A stretch of 39,819 nucleotides of DNA from a virus: IMG/VR virus record IMGVR_UViG_3300030333_003696, positions 1 through 39,819 of that record; one strand, given 5' to 3'. The notes under the pieces were generated by a model. The model searched no databases, was not told the DNA's origin, and saw only the letters and a list, made by a program, of their open reading frames with translations. This document shows, in pieces, positions 1 through 7,265 of the stretch. Position 1 is the first letter of the stretch; every line of letters starts with the position of its first letter. Made by a program: the position numbers and the translations under genes.

Positions 1-68
1 CTCATCACCTTAACCAGCAGTTGCCAGTAAGTTTATTCAGTCACTCCCATGTTGCGTCCAACAAATAT

Positions 69-97
69 AGTATAACACCGACTCATATACTTGTCAA
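69..97 (-). promoter_or_regulatory. Sigma-70-type promoter reading left
   Basis: On the minus strand, TTGACA (97-92) is followed after exactly 17 bases by TATACT (74-69), an almost perfect sigma-70 promoter. Transcription would start near base 62 and leave the window on the left. The -35 box overlaps the stop codon of the minus-strand sulfotransferase-like gene, so it serves a gene beyond the left edge. Bases 1-68 hold no complete gene that I can support. A minus-strand ATG at 5-3 preceded by AAGG could be that gene's start, but only two further bases are visible. Confidence 0.6.
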
Positions 98-1029
98 CAC
101 TTCCAGTATTTTGGAATTGTCCCAAAGTATTCTTCCCAGTCATCATAAACAAATCCCATATACTTCAATGCCCACTCATAGAGTTCAGGTGTCATATCAT
201 CTTTATCAGAATGTTGATCCTGTAGTTCGGGCACCACAGGGGCATTGCTTCCTCTGTCAGGTACATATACATTCTGATGAATATTTTTGATGGGATATTG
301 TAGAAAGTCTGAAAGTTTCTCACATTGTTCCTCTTTACGAGACTCATCCCAGAACTCTTCCATGATGACAGGATATACATTCTCCTTTCCAAAGACTCTT
401 TCAAACTTCTGTATTCCCTGTACATAGTGTGCCATCTTCCAGTCATAGAGTCTCAGTGTCAATTGATTCATATCTTCGGGTCTTGGATTCGTTCCATTCC
501 TGAGAACTTCTTGAAAGTTTTTGATATGACTCTCACCTTTTCGAGTTCTTGCTCCCACTCTGGAGAAGTATCTACGTATCGGGTCACGTAACTGACAGGT
601 CATTCGGATATTGTCAAAGTGCTTCTTCATCTCCTGTCTCAGTTCCTGAAGAAATGATTCTGGTAGATACCAGTTATGATTGGTAAAGTCTCCTACAGCA
701 TGAAACCTGCCTTCTGCTCTCTTCGCAACATTACGAAAGTATTGAATGTACTTCTCGATTGTATATGGTTCATCGAGTAGGGCGTGTGCCTCTCCTAGAT
801 CAATAAGATCCCTACCAGGAACTCCTCTCTGCCAGAAGTGATTATGATCCATGTATACAATTTTCAAAGCATGATATCTGTAAAGACTTTTTGGAATCTT
901 ATGCATCATCACCAGATATCCAGTTTCTTTCTGATGTCCCGTATGGCAATATGGATTTGATTTGATGCAGGTATAATAGAAAGGAGTCGTACCAGAAAAA
1001 CTTGTACCTGCGTTGAAGAGGAAATCCAC
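94..1029 (-). CDS. Sulfotransferase-like protein (family copy A)
   Basis: Probable PAPS-dependent sulfotransferase of 311 residues, which would move sulfate from PAPS to an unknown acceptor. Residues 6-16 (NAGTSFSGTTP) look like the 5'-phosphosulfate loop, and residues 148-156 (RDPIRRYFS) match the 3'-phosphate-binding motif of the superfamily. It shares with five proteins further right an HTGHQKETGYL block (29-39), a GDFTNHN block near 113 and a C-terminal block NVYVPDRGSNAP...LQDQ. The start is GTG at 1029-1027, chosen because the paralogues begin at the same point before the loop. It is soluble, with no signal peptide or membrane segment. It points away from the next gene, with a 26-base AT-rich gap between them. 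The substrate is unknown. Confidence 0.7.
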   Translation of the reverse strand: MDFLFNAGTSFSGTTPFYYTCIKSNPYCHTGHQKETGYLVMMHKIPKSLYRYHALKIVYMDHNHFWQRGVPGRDLIDLGEAHALLDEPYTIEKYIQYFRNVAKRAEGRFHAVGDFTNHNWYLPESFLQELRQEMKKHFDNIRMTCQLRDPIRRYFSRVGARTRKGESHIKNFQEVLRNGTNPRPEDMNQLTLRLYDWKMAHYVQGIQKFERVFGKENVYPVIMEEFWDESRKEEQCEKLSDFLQYPIKNIHQNVYVPDRGSNAPVVPELQDQHSDKDDMTPELYEWALKYMGFVYDDWEEYFGTIPKYWKC

Positions 1030-1055
1030 GATATATAATATACTAAGTATTAGTT
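1030..1055. promoter_or_regulatory. AT-rich divergent intergenic gap, possible promoter
   Basis: This 26-base gap separates the minus-strand sulfotransferase-like gene from the plus-strand oxygenase-like gene. It contains TATAAT (1034-1039) and TATACT (1039-1044) on the plus strand and TATTAT-like sequence on the minus strand. The best -35 candidate for the plus strand, TTGAAG (1013-1018), is only 15 bases from TATAAT. Either gene could be transcribed from here, but no element is convincing. Confidence 0.3.
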
Positions 1056-1559
1056 ATGATCTTTATTGAGAACGCTATCTCTACAGATTTGGTGACTCGA
1101 TGTAATGCCGAGATTGATAAGTTCTTAGAAGAGAAGAAGTTCAAGGACTCCAATAACTCGGATACAACTAGAGTCGAACAACAATTCGGAAAACTCTGGG
1201 CACACGTATCAGAAGGAATCAAAGAAGAAGTATTAGCAGCACTGAGACCACACTTTCCCAGTGAGAGACCGAGATATACAGTACGCTATCAAATACACCG
1301 TATCGGCACTCAGGAGTTCTGGCATGATCATCCATATAGTTTCGCAGTCTCTCTCTATCTCAATGACTTTCCTGTAGAGTGGGGTGGTAGGTTCAAGTAT
1401 AAACCGAAGAATGGTCGTTGGAAAGAATTAGCAGTATCTCCCAAAGCAGGTATGATGGGACTTATCAATTATAATGAGGAGCACTGTGTGACTCCAATCC
1501 TTGAAACAGCAGAGTATTCAAGAAGAGCAATCAATATCAAAGCACATCGTAAAGCATGA
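1056..1559 (+). CDS. Fe(II)/2-oxoglutarate oxygenase-like protein
   Basis: A 167-residue protein with the layout of a prolyl-4-hydroxylase-like Fe(II)/2-oxoglutarate dioxygenase. WHDHPYSFAVSLYLN (from residue 89) and WGGRFKY correspond to the first iron-binding strand and the strand after it. NEEHCVTP near residue 147 supplies the distal histidine, and YSRRAINI supplies the arginine expected to bind 2-oxoglutarate. The usual HxD iron motif reads H90-D91-H92, so the expected Asp position holds His. It may hydroxylate a small molecule, sugar or protein; the substrate is not visible. Its last four bases (ATGA) contain the start of the SGNH-like gene, so the two are probably translationally coupled. 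Family assignment is fairly sure, activity less so. Confidence 0.6.
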   Translation: MIFIENAISTDLVTRCNAEIDKFLEEKKFKDSNNSDTTRVEQQFGKLWAHVSEGIKEEVLAALRPHFPSERPRYTVRYQIHRIGTQEFWHDHPYSFAVSLYLNDFPVEWGGRFKYKPKNGRWKELAVSPKAGMMGLINYNEEHCVTPILETAEYSRRAINIKAHRKA

Positions 1560-2095
1560 AGTTCTACTTTGATGGTTGCTCGAATACATGGGGTGCCGAG
1601 TTAGCAAAACCAGAGGTGTCTCGTTACAGCAAGTTAGTGTCTGACTTCTTTTGTGCCGAAGAACACAATATTGCCAAGAGAGGTGGATCAGATAAAAGAG
1701 TGCTGCGTAATTTACTTGAAACAGACTTATCACAGTATGACTATGTTATCGTACAACTTACATGTAAGAACCGCACTGAGTTCTGGAAAGAGCAGAAGCA
1801 GACTTGGATGCAGGTGAGAAAACCACCAGACAGAAAGAATTGGTGGCACTATTACTTCACAAACATATACACGGAGAAACTTGGTGATATAAATCAATTG
1901 ACGTATTATCATGCAATGAAGAATGTGTTGAAAGATAAGAAGCATCTCATCATTGGAATCAGTGGTTGGGGTCATGTTCTCCGAGCACCTGTGGATATCA
2001 ATTTTACTGATCATCGGATTGCACCTCTTGGTCATCCGAATGAAGAAGGTCACAAGCAAATCGCTAATGAGATTATAAAATGTATATCCATATAG
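1556..2095 (+). CDS. SGNH-hydrolase-like protein 1
   Basis: A 179-residue SGNH/GDSL-fold protein, an esterase/acyltransferase-type family. Block I is DGCSNTWGAEL (residues 6-16), with Ser as the likely nucleophile. IAKRGGSDKRV corresponds to the glycine block, and the C-terminal GHPNEEGH provides the His of the last block. The Asp that normally sits three residues before this His (DxxH) is absent, so it may use a Ser-His dyad or be inactive. It overlaps the upstream oxygenase-like gene by 4 bases and the next oxygenase-like gene by 16 bases. Two more copies lie at 4150 and 11618. Possible roles are removal or transfer of acyl groups on glycans. No signal peptide, so it is cytoplasmic. Confidence 0.6.
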   Translation: MKFYFDGCSNTWGAELAKPEVSRYSKLVSDFFCAEEHNIAKRGGSDKRVLRNLLETDLSQYDYVIVQLTCKNRTEFWKEQKQTWMQVRKPPDRKNWWHYYFTNIYTEKLGDINQLTYYHAMKNVLKDKKHLIIGISGWGHVLRAPVDINFTDHRIAPLGHPNEEGHKQIANEIIKCISI

Positions 2096-2682
2096 AGAAC
2101 TGGGTGCATGGTCAGGAAGACCATTTCATCAATAAGTATTCTGATGACTTCTTCTTTCGTGGTTTATACGATAGTGTTGAGTTGATGCCAGATCATCGAA
2201 AGTATATCAGCAAGCAAGATATTCTCAACGGTATACGCAAACATAAAAAAGTCAAAGATACCATGTATGGTAAACACTGGACTGGTTATTATAAAACTGA
2301 CGAAGGAGTATATCAAGACACAGAGTTACTCAAACTGTACACACCAAAACTTGTGGAGATTCTGAAAAAGATTCGACTCTATGGTACAGGTATATTTTCT
2401 TATAGTAGTATCTGGGGTCAATTAGCAAAAGAAGGTGTGCCATGTTATATCAAGGAACACAATCATTATAAGCATCCAAAGCAAATGCTCTCATGGGTAC
2501 ACTTTGTCAAAGTGCCAGAGCAGAAGTGTTTTTATTTTTGTAAGGATGGTAAAAAAGACTACCCAGTACATCAGAAGTCTGGAGATCTTATGGTCTTTCC
2601 CAGTTATCTGTATCACGGGGTAGATGAGAGAAAGAACCTAGAGGAACGATTTGTGATTGTCGGTAATATTATAATGCTTTGA
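2080..2682 (+). CDS. 2OG-Fe(II) oxygenase-like protein (2OG-FeII_Oxy_5 type)
   Basis: A 200-residue protein. Its C-terminal half resembles the putative 2-oxoglutarate oxygenases of PF13759/TIGR02466. The shared features are a His cluster EHNHYKHP, a strand SWVHFVKVP, then GDLMVFPSYLYHGV with the distal iron-binding His, and ERFVIVGNI with the candidate 2OG-binding Arg. The N-terminal half (about 1-110) is not recognised. It follows the SGNH-like gene with a 16-base overlap, so the first three plus-strand genes form one unit. Its last 45 bases overlap the tail of the convergent aldolase gene. Substrate unknown. Family assignment rests on pattern only. Confidence 0.6.
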   Translation: MYIHIENWVHGQEDHFINKYSDDFFFRGLYDSVELMPDHRKYISKQDILNGIRKHKKVKDTMYGKHWTGYYKTDEGVYQDTELLKLYTPKLVEILKKIRLYGTGIFSYSSIWGQLAKEGVPCYIKEHNHYKHPKQMLSWVHFVKVPEQKCFYFCKDGKKDYPVHQKSGDLMVFPSYLYHGVDERKNLEERFVIVGNIIML

Positions 2683-3396
2683 TAGTACGACACTATCAAT
2701 AGTATATGGTAAGAATGTATATCCCTCTTCTTTACGTTCTTCCAGTTCTTTGAGATCTGGTTGTACTACATGAATTCCTACAGGTATCTTCTTTTTGATA
2801 CAAGACTCTTTCACATGTTTGACAATCTCCTTGAAAGCATAACTGTCGAACTGTCCAGTAATACCGAAGGATGCTGAAAGATCATAAGGACCTATCAGAA
2901 CAGCGTCAGGATTCGTGTCAAGTATTGTATTGATATTATTGACACCAAGTTGAGATTCTATCATTGCGACTAGAAATGGTTTATCGTCAAGATGTCTCTC
3001 AAACTCCGCACCATACAGATTACCTCGACAATACCCGACCCCCCTCTTTCCCTCTGGTGGGTAATACATGACTTTCTTGATTTCATCTAACTCATGCCAC
3101 ATTTGAATATTAGGAACTATGATACCTGCTGCTCCTAGATCAAGTGCTCTGCGAGCAAGTATTGGATCTGCTTTCGGTAAACGGACAAAAGGTAATGTAT
3201 TATGAAGTTCTATCGCACGACAGATGTTTGTCAGATGATTCATACCTATTGAACCGTGCTCTAGATCTACTGCTACCCAGTCTAAACCAGAACTTCCTAA
3301 TATCTCTGCAATCTCACTAGACTTTATCTGCATCCATCCACCAACAGATGCTTTTCCCTCACCTAAATATTCTCTAAGTGCTTGTACTTTTATCAT
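2638..3396 (-). CDS. HpcH/HpaI-type aldolase
   Basis: A 252-residue metal-dependent class II pyruvate aldolase of the HpcH/HpaI family (PF03328), near the usual length. Reading order fits a complete barrel: DLEHG (44-48, catalytic His47), VRLP (Arg72), GAAGIIVPN (88-96), PPEGKRGVGYCRG (113-125), MIES (metal ligand Glu147) and IGPYDLSASFG (metal ligand Asp172). Relatives cleave or form 4-hydroxy-2-oxo acids from pyruvate and an aldehyde. All key residues are present, so it is probably active. It is a single minus-strand gene between plus-strand genes, and its 3' end overlaps the convergent gene by 45 bases. In this setting it could supply or destroy a sugar-acid precursor; that is inference. 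Confidence 0.88.
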   Translation of the reverse strand: MIKVQALREYLGEGKASVGGWMQIKSSEIAEILGSSGLDWVAVDLEHGSIGMNHLTNICRAIELHNTLPFVRLPKADPILARRALDLGAAGIIVPNIQMWHELDEIKKVMYYPPEGKRGVGYCRGNLYGAEFERHLDDKPFLVAMIESQLGVNNINTILDTNPDAVLIGPYDLSASFGITGQFDSYAFKEIVKHVKESCIKKKIPVGIHVVQPDLKELEERKEEGYTFLPYTIDSVVLSKHYNITDNHKSFL

Positions 3397-3412
3397 TTAC
3401 TTATTGTAGCAC

Positions 3413-4153
3413 ATGATTACTGTTCCGTCATACGAATGTGAGCAAGGATTGAATCTGTTTTTTGTACACATACCCAAAGCGGGTGGTACATCTTTTCATT
3501 TTCCTCTTGGTTATCTATTCTTCAATCATTATTCGGAAAATAAAAACTATGAATGTTATTATGCAAAGGAAGGAAACTTCAATTATGAGTTCAAGGGGGC
3601 AAAAAACTCACTGATACGCACTCATAGAATGGATTGGGAGGAGCATTATAAACCAGAGATGGGAATCAAGGTCGCATTTTACAGAAATCCAGAAGAAAGA
3701 CTGAAATCTAGCATCAGACATTGCCGACAATTTATAGAATATCAAGAATTTCGTAGACTAATAAGTAATCCTCCACCATATCAGAGGAGTCATATAGTAA
3801 ATCCCATATCTCAGGTCACAAAAAGTGGTAAATTAGACTATCTATTGGATATTTCACTGATGAGAGAGTTGCAATCTACAGTATTATCACGTTTTGGTTT
3901 CCCAAATATAGAATTACCAGAGAAATTGCAGATGACAGAGCATATTAGAGAGGGTGAAATGGATATATTATTCAGTTTATGTGAAAGAAGAGGTTATTTG
4001 GAAGAAGATGAGAAGGTTGATGGTGTACTAAAGGAGTTGCCTGAGTGTTTGAAGGTCGAAAAAACTAAAATAAGAGAGGAGACTATGGTTTTTGACGTGA
4101 ACACTAACAGAGGTCCTCTAGAAAATTCAGATAAAGTGCCTTATTTCAAGTGA
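3413..4153 (+). CDS. Sulfotransferase, Sulfotransfer_2-like
   Basis: A 246-residue protein with the classic eukaryote-like sulfotransferase 5' loop HIPKAGGTS (19-27) and a matching 3'-phosphate-binding motif RNPEERLKS (91-99). This resembles the Sulfotransfer_2 group, which includes heparan and chondroitin-type carbohydrate sulfotransferases and acts with PAPS. It is a different branch from the six-copy family around it and lacks that family's HTG and NVYYP blocks. The start codon is ATG, 16 bases from the divergent aldolase gene. Its stop overlaps the GTG start of the next SGNH-like gene (GTGA), implying coupling. A carbohydrate acceptor is the most likely substrate, by family only. Confidence 0.8.
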   Translation: MITVPSYECEQGLNLFFVHIPKAGGTSFHFPLGYLFFNHYSENKNYECYYAKEGNFNYEFKGAKNSLIRTHRMDWEEHYKPEMGIKVAFYRNPEERLKSSIRHCRQFIEYQEFRRLISNPPPYQRSHIVNPISQVTKSGKLDYLLDISLMRELQSTVLSRFGFPNIELPEKLQMTEHIREGEMDILFSLCERRGYLEEDEKVDGVLKELPECLKVEKTKIREETMVFDVNTNRGPLENSDKVPYFK

Positions 4154-4725
4154 TTTTATTTACAGGGTGTAGTATTACATGGGGAGATGAGTTAGAACAC
4201 CGTATCCAAGACAGATTTTCTAAGTCATATCCCAATATTTCAGAGCGTGGCATGTCAAATGACATGATGGTAAAGAAAACTATAGAGTTTTTAGACAAAA
4301 CACCGCATGTAGAGTTCGTTGTAGTGCAATTTACAGTGCCTAGAAGGGTAATGTACTACAGAAACGAGTGGAAAAACCTAACTCCATGGACAAAAAGCAC
4401 CGAGGCAAGAGTATATTACAAATATTTGGACTCTCAAGAGTCTAGAATGATGAATTTATGGAAGAATGTGTATATCTTAGACCAATACTTACAGGATATA
4501 CCTCACTATTTCTGGAGATTGGGTGAATATTCAGAAAAAGATGTGAAGGAAGACTGCGTTTTTAGAAAATTGTCACCTTGGAGTGATATGGTGACCTTAT
4601 ATGACCTGATCGGCACCCCTGATGGTAGTCCAGAGAACTACGTAACAGGTCACCCCAACAAACAAGGTCACGAATTGATCGCTCAACACCTCCAAGGCGT
4701 TGTTCCAAATTCATTATACCACTGA
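4150..4725 (+). CDS. SGNH-hydrolase-like protein 2
   Basis: A 191-residue SGNH-type protein starting at GTG within the stop of the preceding sulfotransferase gene. Block I is TGCSITWGDEL (residues 5-15). SERGMSND gives the glycine block, VVVQFTV a core strand, and GHPNKQGHELIA the C-terminal His block. The acidic residue normally three positions before that His is missing, as in the other two copies. Its closest relative in the window is the copy at 11618, which shares GCSITWGDEL and the RG.SND block. The final 43 bases overlap the tail of the minus-strand sulfotransferase-like gene. Likely cytoplasmic; possible esterase or acyltransferase on the same substrate as the coupled sulfotransferase. 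Confidence 0.6.
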   Translation: MILFTGCSITWGDELEHRIQDRFSKSYPNISERGMSNDMMVKKTIEFLDKTPHVEFVVVQFTVPRRVMYYRNEWKNLTPWTKSTEARVYYKYLDSQESRMMNLWKNVYILDQYLQDIPHYFWRLGEYSEKDVKEDCVFRKLSPWSDMVTLYDLIGTPDGSPENYVTGHPNKQGHELIAQHLQGVVPNSLYH

Positions 4726-5591
4726 TCATAGTATTTGGCAAGGCATTTTCGTCCATAAGTCAAGTCATCATCAGTCAAATCCTCTGCATCAGACACCCAT
4801 TGGTCTTGTAGGTACTCATGCTTGGGTGCTTTTGTTCCCATTTCAGGATAATAGCAGTTCGGCCATAGGTTTTTGATGTCGAACTGTAAAAATTTACTAA
4901 GTTTTGCTAAGCTATCGTTCTTACCACCCCAAAGATCTTCTGAAACGATAGTTGTGGTACTAAAAACAGACTTATAATACTTTATCCTCTTGACAAACTC
5001 ACAATTTATGCTATAATCTCCCTTATTAAGATAACTCCAGAAATAATCCTTGGAAGTTGGGTATTTTTTACGTAAATTTTCATCAGTTTGGTAATGGTGT
5101 GACAATTCTGAGTATAATCTGCGAACTGGGTCTCTAAAAATTATCAAAACTTTGATTTTGAAGTGTTTTCTCAATTCTGGAGCAATTTTTTGTAAAAAAT
5201 CCAAAGGAAGAGAAGCATTACTATTAGAAAAGTCGTGAACATAGGAATATTCGTGTTTGACTCTGTGATAATGTCTAGTATAATATTTGATATAGGTTTC
5301 TAAAGTTGGTTTTTGAAATAATTCATGAATTTCGTCAATATTTTGATGAAATGCATATTTGTTCTTCATTCCGTATGGTTTATCCCACACAGGAACCATA
5401 TAATCCGTTATAAGTTTTTCATACCACGGTTTTCTCCATTTCCAAGCATCTTTTGAGTAGATATGTGATAAAAGATGATCTTCTTTCAGAATTCCAGTGT
5501 GACTACACTTATTTGCACATTGTAAAGTCAAATGAAGTGGACTTGTCGCACTCCATCCTGTACCTGCACCAATAATCAAGGGAACTCGCAT
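4683..5591 (-). CDS. Sulfotransferase-like protein (family copy C)
   Basis: A 302-residue member of the window's sulfotransferase-like family. The frame stays open upstream to 5696, but the start is placed at ATG 5591-5589 because the protein then begins MRVPLIIGAGTGWSATSP, aligned with its paralogues, and does not run into the divergent gene. Motifs are a 5' loop at 8-18, SHTGILKED (30-38), HDFSNSN (119-125), the 3'-phosphate motif RDPVRRLYS (153-161) and a C-terminal NCYYPEMGTKAP...LQDQW block. It shares a C-terminus of FGT.P...C with copy A, the other minus-strand copy. Only 10 bases separate its start from the divergent copy D. Acceptor unknown. Confidence 0.72.
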   Translation of the reverse strand: MRVPLIIGAGTGWSATSPLHLTLQCANKCSHTGILKEDHLLSHIYSKDAWKWRKPWYEKLITDYMVPVWDKPYGMKNKYAFHQNIDEIHELFQKPTLETYIKYYTRHYHRVKHEYSYVHDFSNSNASLPLDFLQKIAPELRKHFKIKVLIIFRDPVRRLYSELSHHYQTDENLRKKYPTSKDYFWSYLNKGDYSINCEFVKRIKYYKSVFSTTTIVSEDLWGGKNDSLAKLSKFLQFDIKNLWPNCYYPEMGTKAPKHEYLQDQWVSDAEDLTDDDLTYGRKCLAKYYDQWYNEFGTTPWRC

Positions 5592-5600
5592 AAATTTATC
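5589..5600. promoter_or_regulatory. Palindrome in the 10-base divergent gap
   Basis: The two divergent sulfotransferase-like genes are separated by only 10 bases. The join holds the perfect palindrome ATAAATTTAT (5590-5599), close on both strands to the T4 late core NATAAATA. If it acts as a -10 element, either transcript would start at or just inside its gene. No ribosome-binding site is visible for either start. This is a suggestion from sequence only. Confidence 0.25.
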
Positions 5601-5601
5601 T

Positions 5602-6429
5602 ATGAAACCAATTTTACTGCTAAATTCTGGTACTGCATTCTCTGGAACGTCTCCTTTACACTTCACATTGTGCATGACAAACAAATATGCACACACTGGT
5701 CTATGTAAAGAGGATTTTTACCTATTTTCTCTTCAAGAAGGTATAGAGATTCCGTTCAAACCAGATACCACAGGAAAAAAACCACCAGAACTGACAATTC
5801 ACCATGGTAAAGAGATTTTAGACGGTGAAAGATCTATAGACAAGTATATTTCTTATTATAAGTCACTATCTGAGCATTTGACAGAATATAAAGCGGTTGC
5901 TGACTTCTCAAATCAGAATGCTTGCCTCACAGAAGAATTTATGTTGAGTATCAAGGACAAATTACTTGAAGTATTTGATATTAGGGTAATTATGGTCTTT
6001 AGAGATCCAGTGCGTAGATTATTCTCTGTAGCAAACAGAAATGCACCCACAGATGCACAAGATTACATCAAAAGAATGTGTGTAGGTAAATTAGAACCAA
6101 ATGCTTACTATTCTGACATATACACAAGGCATTGTAATGTATGGGGCGAAGAAAAAGTACATCCTATCATTATGGAAGAGTTTTGGGCAGGTGATACACA
6201 ACCACTTGCAGAATTCTTAGAATTTCCATTTACAAAGATACATCCAAACGTATATTACCCTGATATGGGGAGCAGAGCACCTCATTACCCTTATTTGATG
6301 GATCAGTGGTCATCTGACGTTGAAGATCTTGATCTTGCCACACAACGGTTTGTTTTAGAGCATATGGATCACGTATATTCAAATTTTGCTAAAACTTTTG
6401 GTAGAATACCTGAGGTATGGATGAAATGA
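5602..6429 (+). CDS. Sulfotransferase-like protein (family copy D)
   Basis: A 275-residue copy and the first of four tandem plus-strand members. The 5' loop is NSGTAFSGTSP (8-18). Then come YAHTGLCKEDFYL (29-41), VADFSNQN (99-106), the 3'-phosphate motif RDPVRRLFS (134-142) and the C-terminal signature NVYYPDMGSRAP...LMDQWSSDVEDL. It appears intact and is close to a consensus of the family. The end overlaps the next copy in an ATGA junction. It is predicted cytoplasmic and PAPS-dependent; the acceptor is unknown. No strong ribosome-binding site precedes the ATG. Confidence 0.72.
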   Translation: MKPILLLNSGTAFSGTSPLHFTLCMTNKYAHTGLCKEDFYLFSLQEGIEIPFKPDTTGKKPPELTIHHGKEILDGERSIDKYISYYKSLSEHLTEYKAVADFSNQNACLTEEFMLSIKDKLLEVFDIRVIMVFRDPVRRLFSVANRNAPTDAQDYIKRMCVGKLEPNAYYSDIYTRHCNVWGEEKVHPIIMEEFWAGDTQPLAEFLEFPFTKIHPNVYYPDMGSRAPHYPYLMDQWSSDVEDLDLATQRFVLEHMDHVYSNFAKTFGRIPEVWMK

Positions 6430-7265
6430 AACCTATACTGCACATAAACGCTGGTGTGGGGTGGTCTGCGACAAAACCTTTGTGTTATACCCTTGATGAT
6501 GTAGGATACGCTGTGTGCCCTAACAGAGGCAAGACAACAGAGTGTAATTTACTCTATTATCTGTATGAAAGGCAATACAAACCAGTTCATGCAAATTTTT
6601 ACTGGCATACCCTACACAAACACAGAGGACTGGACTTTGTAAGAAAGAATACAACGTTAGATTGGTATATTGAGTATATCAAGTCGCATATTGTAAAAAC
6701 TCATAAAGGTGTCAGTGATTTCTCTAATAGTAACACTGATTTACCATTATACTTCCTAAAACAGATTGCACCCGTATTAGAAAAGGAGTTTGACGTAAGA
6801 GTGACAACAATATGGAGAAATCCAGTTAGAAGGTCGTATTCTCAGATGTCTGCATGGTATAAAGAGAAATGGAACGATAGTTATGAAAAATATCCAGATA
6901 GTATCACATATTGGAGATCTCAACTTGATAGACCATCACATCTACTACCCGATTACGTAAAAGTCTATAATACTTGGTCATCTGCCTTCAAAAAGGTGTA
7001 TCCTGTAATAATGGAAGAGGTATGGGAGAATCCTTCAGATCTGTCAAAGTTTATAGGACATAAGATCGAAAAGATGCATGCAAACGTCTATTACCCAGAA
7101 AGAGGAACTCAAAGACCTGAAATACAAGGGTTGAAAGACCAATGGAGTTCAGACCTCCAAGATTTGACTGAAGAAGACTTACAGTACGGTAGAAACAAGT
7201 TAGATTGGATATATCGCAATTATAAACATCAATTCAAGCGAATACCAGAATCATGGCAAATATAA
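6426..7265 (+). CDS. Sulfotransferase-like protein (family copy E, divergent)
   Basis: A 279-residue copy. Two ATGs are possible (6417 and 6426). The second is preferred because GAGGT at 6412-6416 is then correctly spaced, the junction becomes ATGA, and the protein begins MKPILHINAGVGWSATKP like copy D. The 3'-phosphate motif is RNPVRRSYS (131-139), with Asn in place of the usual Asp. The SDFSNSN block (97-103) and the C-terminal NVYYPERGTQRP...LKDQWSSD block are kept. The HTG..KE..YL block of the other copies is replaced by an unrelated, Cys-containing stretch (about 28-46). It may bind a different acceptor. It overlaps the next gene by 13 bases. Confidence 0.68.
   Translation: MKPILHINAGVGWSATKPLCYTLDDVGYAVCPNRGKTTECNLLYYLYERQYKPVHANFYWHTLHKHRGLDFVRKNTTLDWYIEYIKSHIVKTHKGVSDFSNSNTDLPLYFLKQIAPVLEKEFDVRVTTIWRNPVRRSYSQMSAWYKEKWNDSYEKYPDSITYWRSQLDRPSHLLPDYVKVYNTWSSAFKKVYPVIMEEVWENPSDLSKFIGHKIEKMHANVYYPERGTQRPEIQGLKDQWSSDLQDLTEEDLQYGRNKLDWIYRNYKHQFKRIPESWQI

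Noticed and set aside
192-591. Open frames on both strands inside the first sulfotransferase-like gene
   Set aside because: They run against or out of phase with a frame that carries clear sulfotransferase motifs, and their translations show no motif or start signal.
3403-3411. Extended -10 (TGCTACAAT on the minus strand) before the aldolase gene
   Set aside because: It lies seven bases from the start codon with no -35, so the transcript would have no leader; too weak to list.
5592-5696. N-terminal extension of sulfotransferase copy C to an ATG at 5696
   Set aside because: It would overlap 95 bases of the divergent copy D in antisense, and the paralogues start exactly at the later ATG (5591).
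6417-6425. Earlier ATG for copy E
   Set aside because: The GAGGT site would touch the start codon, and the paralogues lack the three extra residues.
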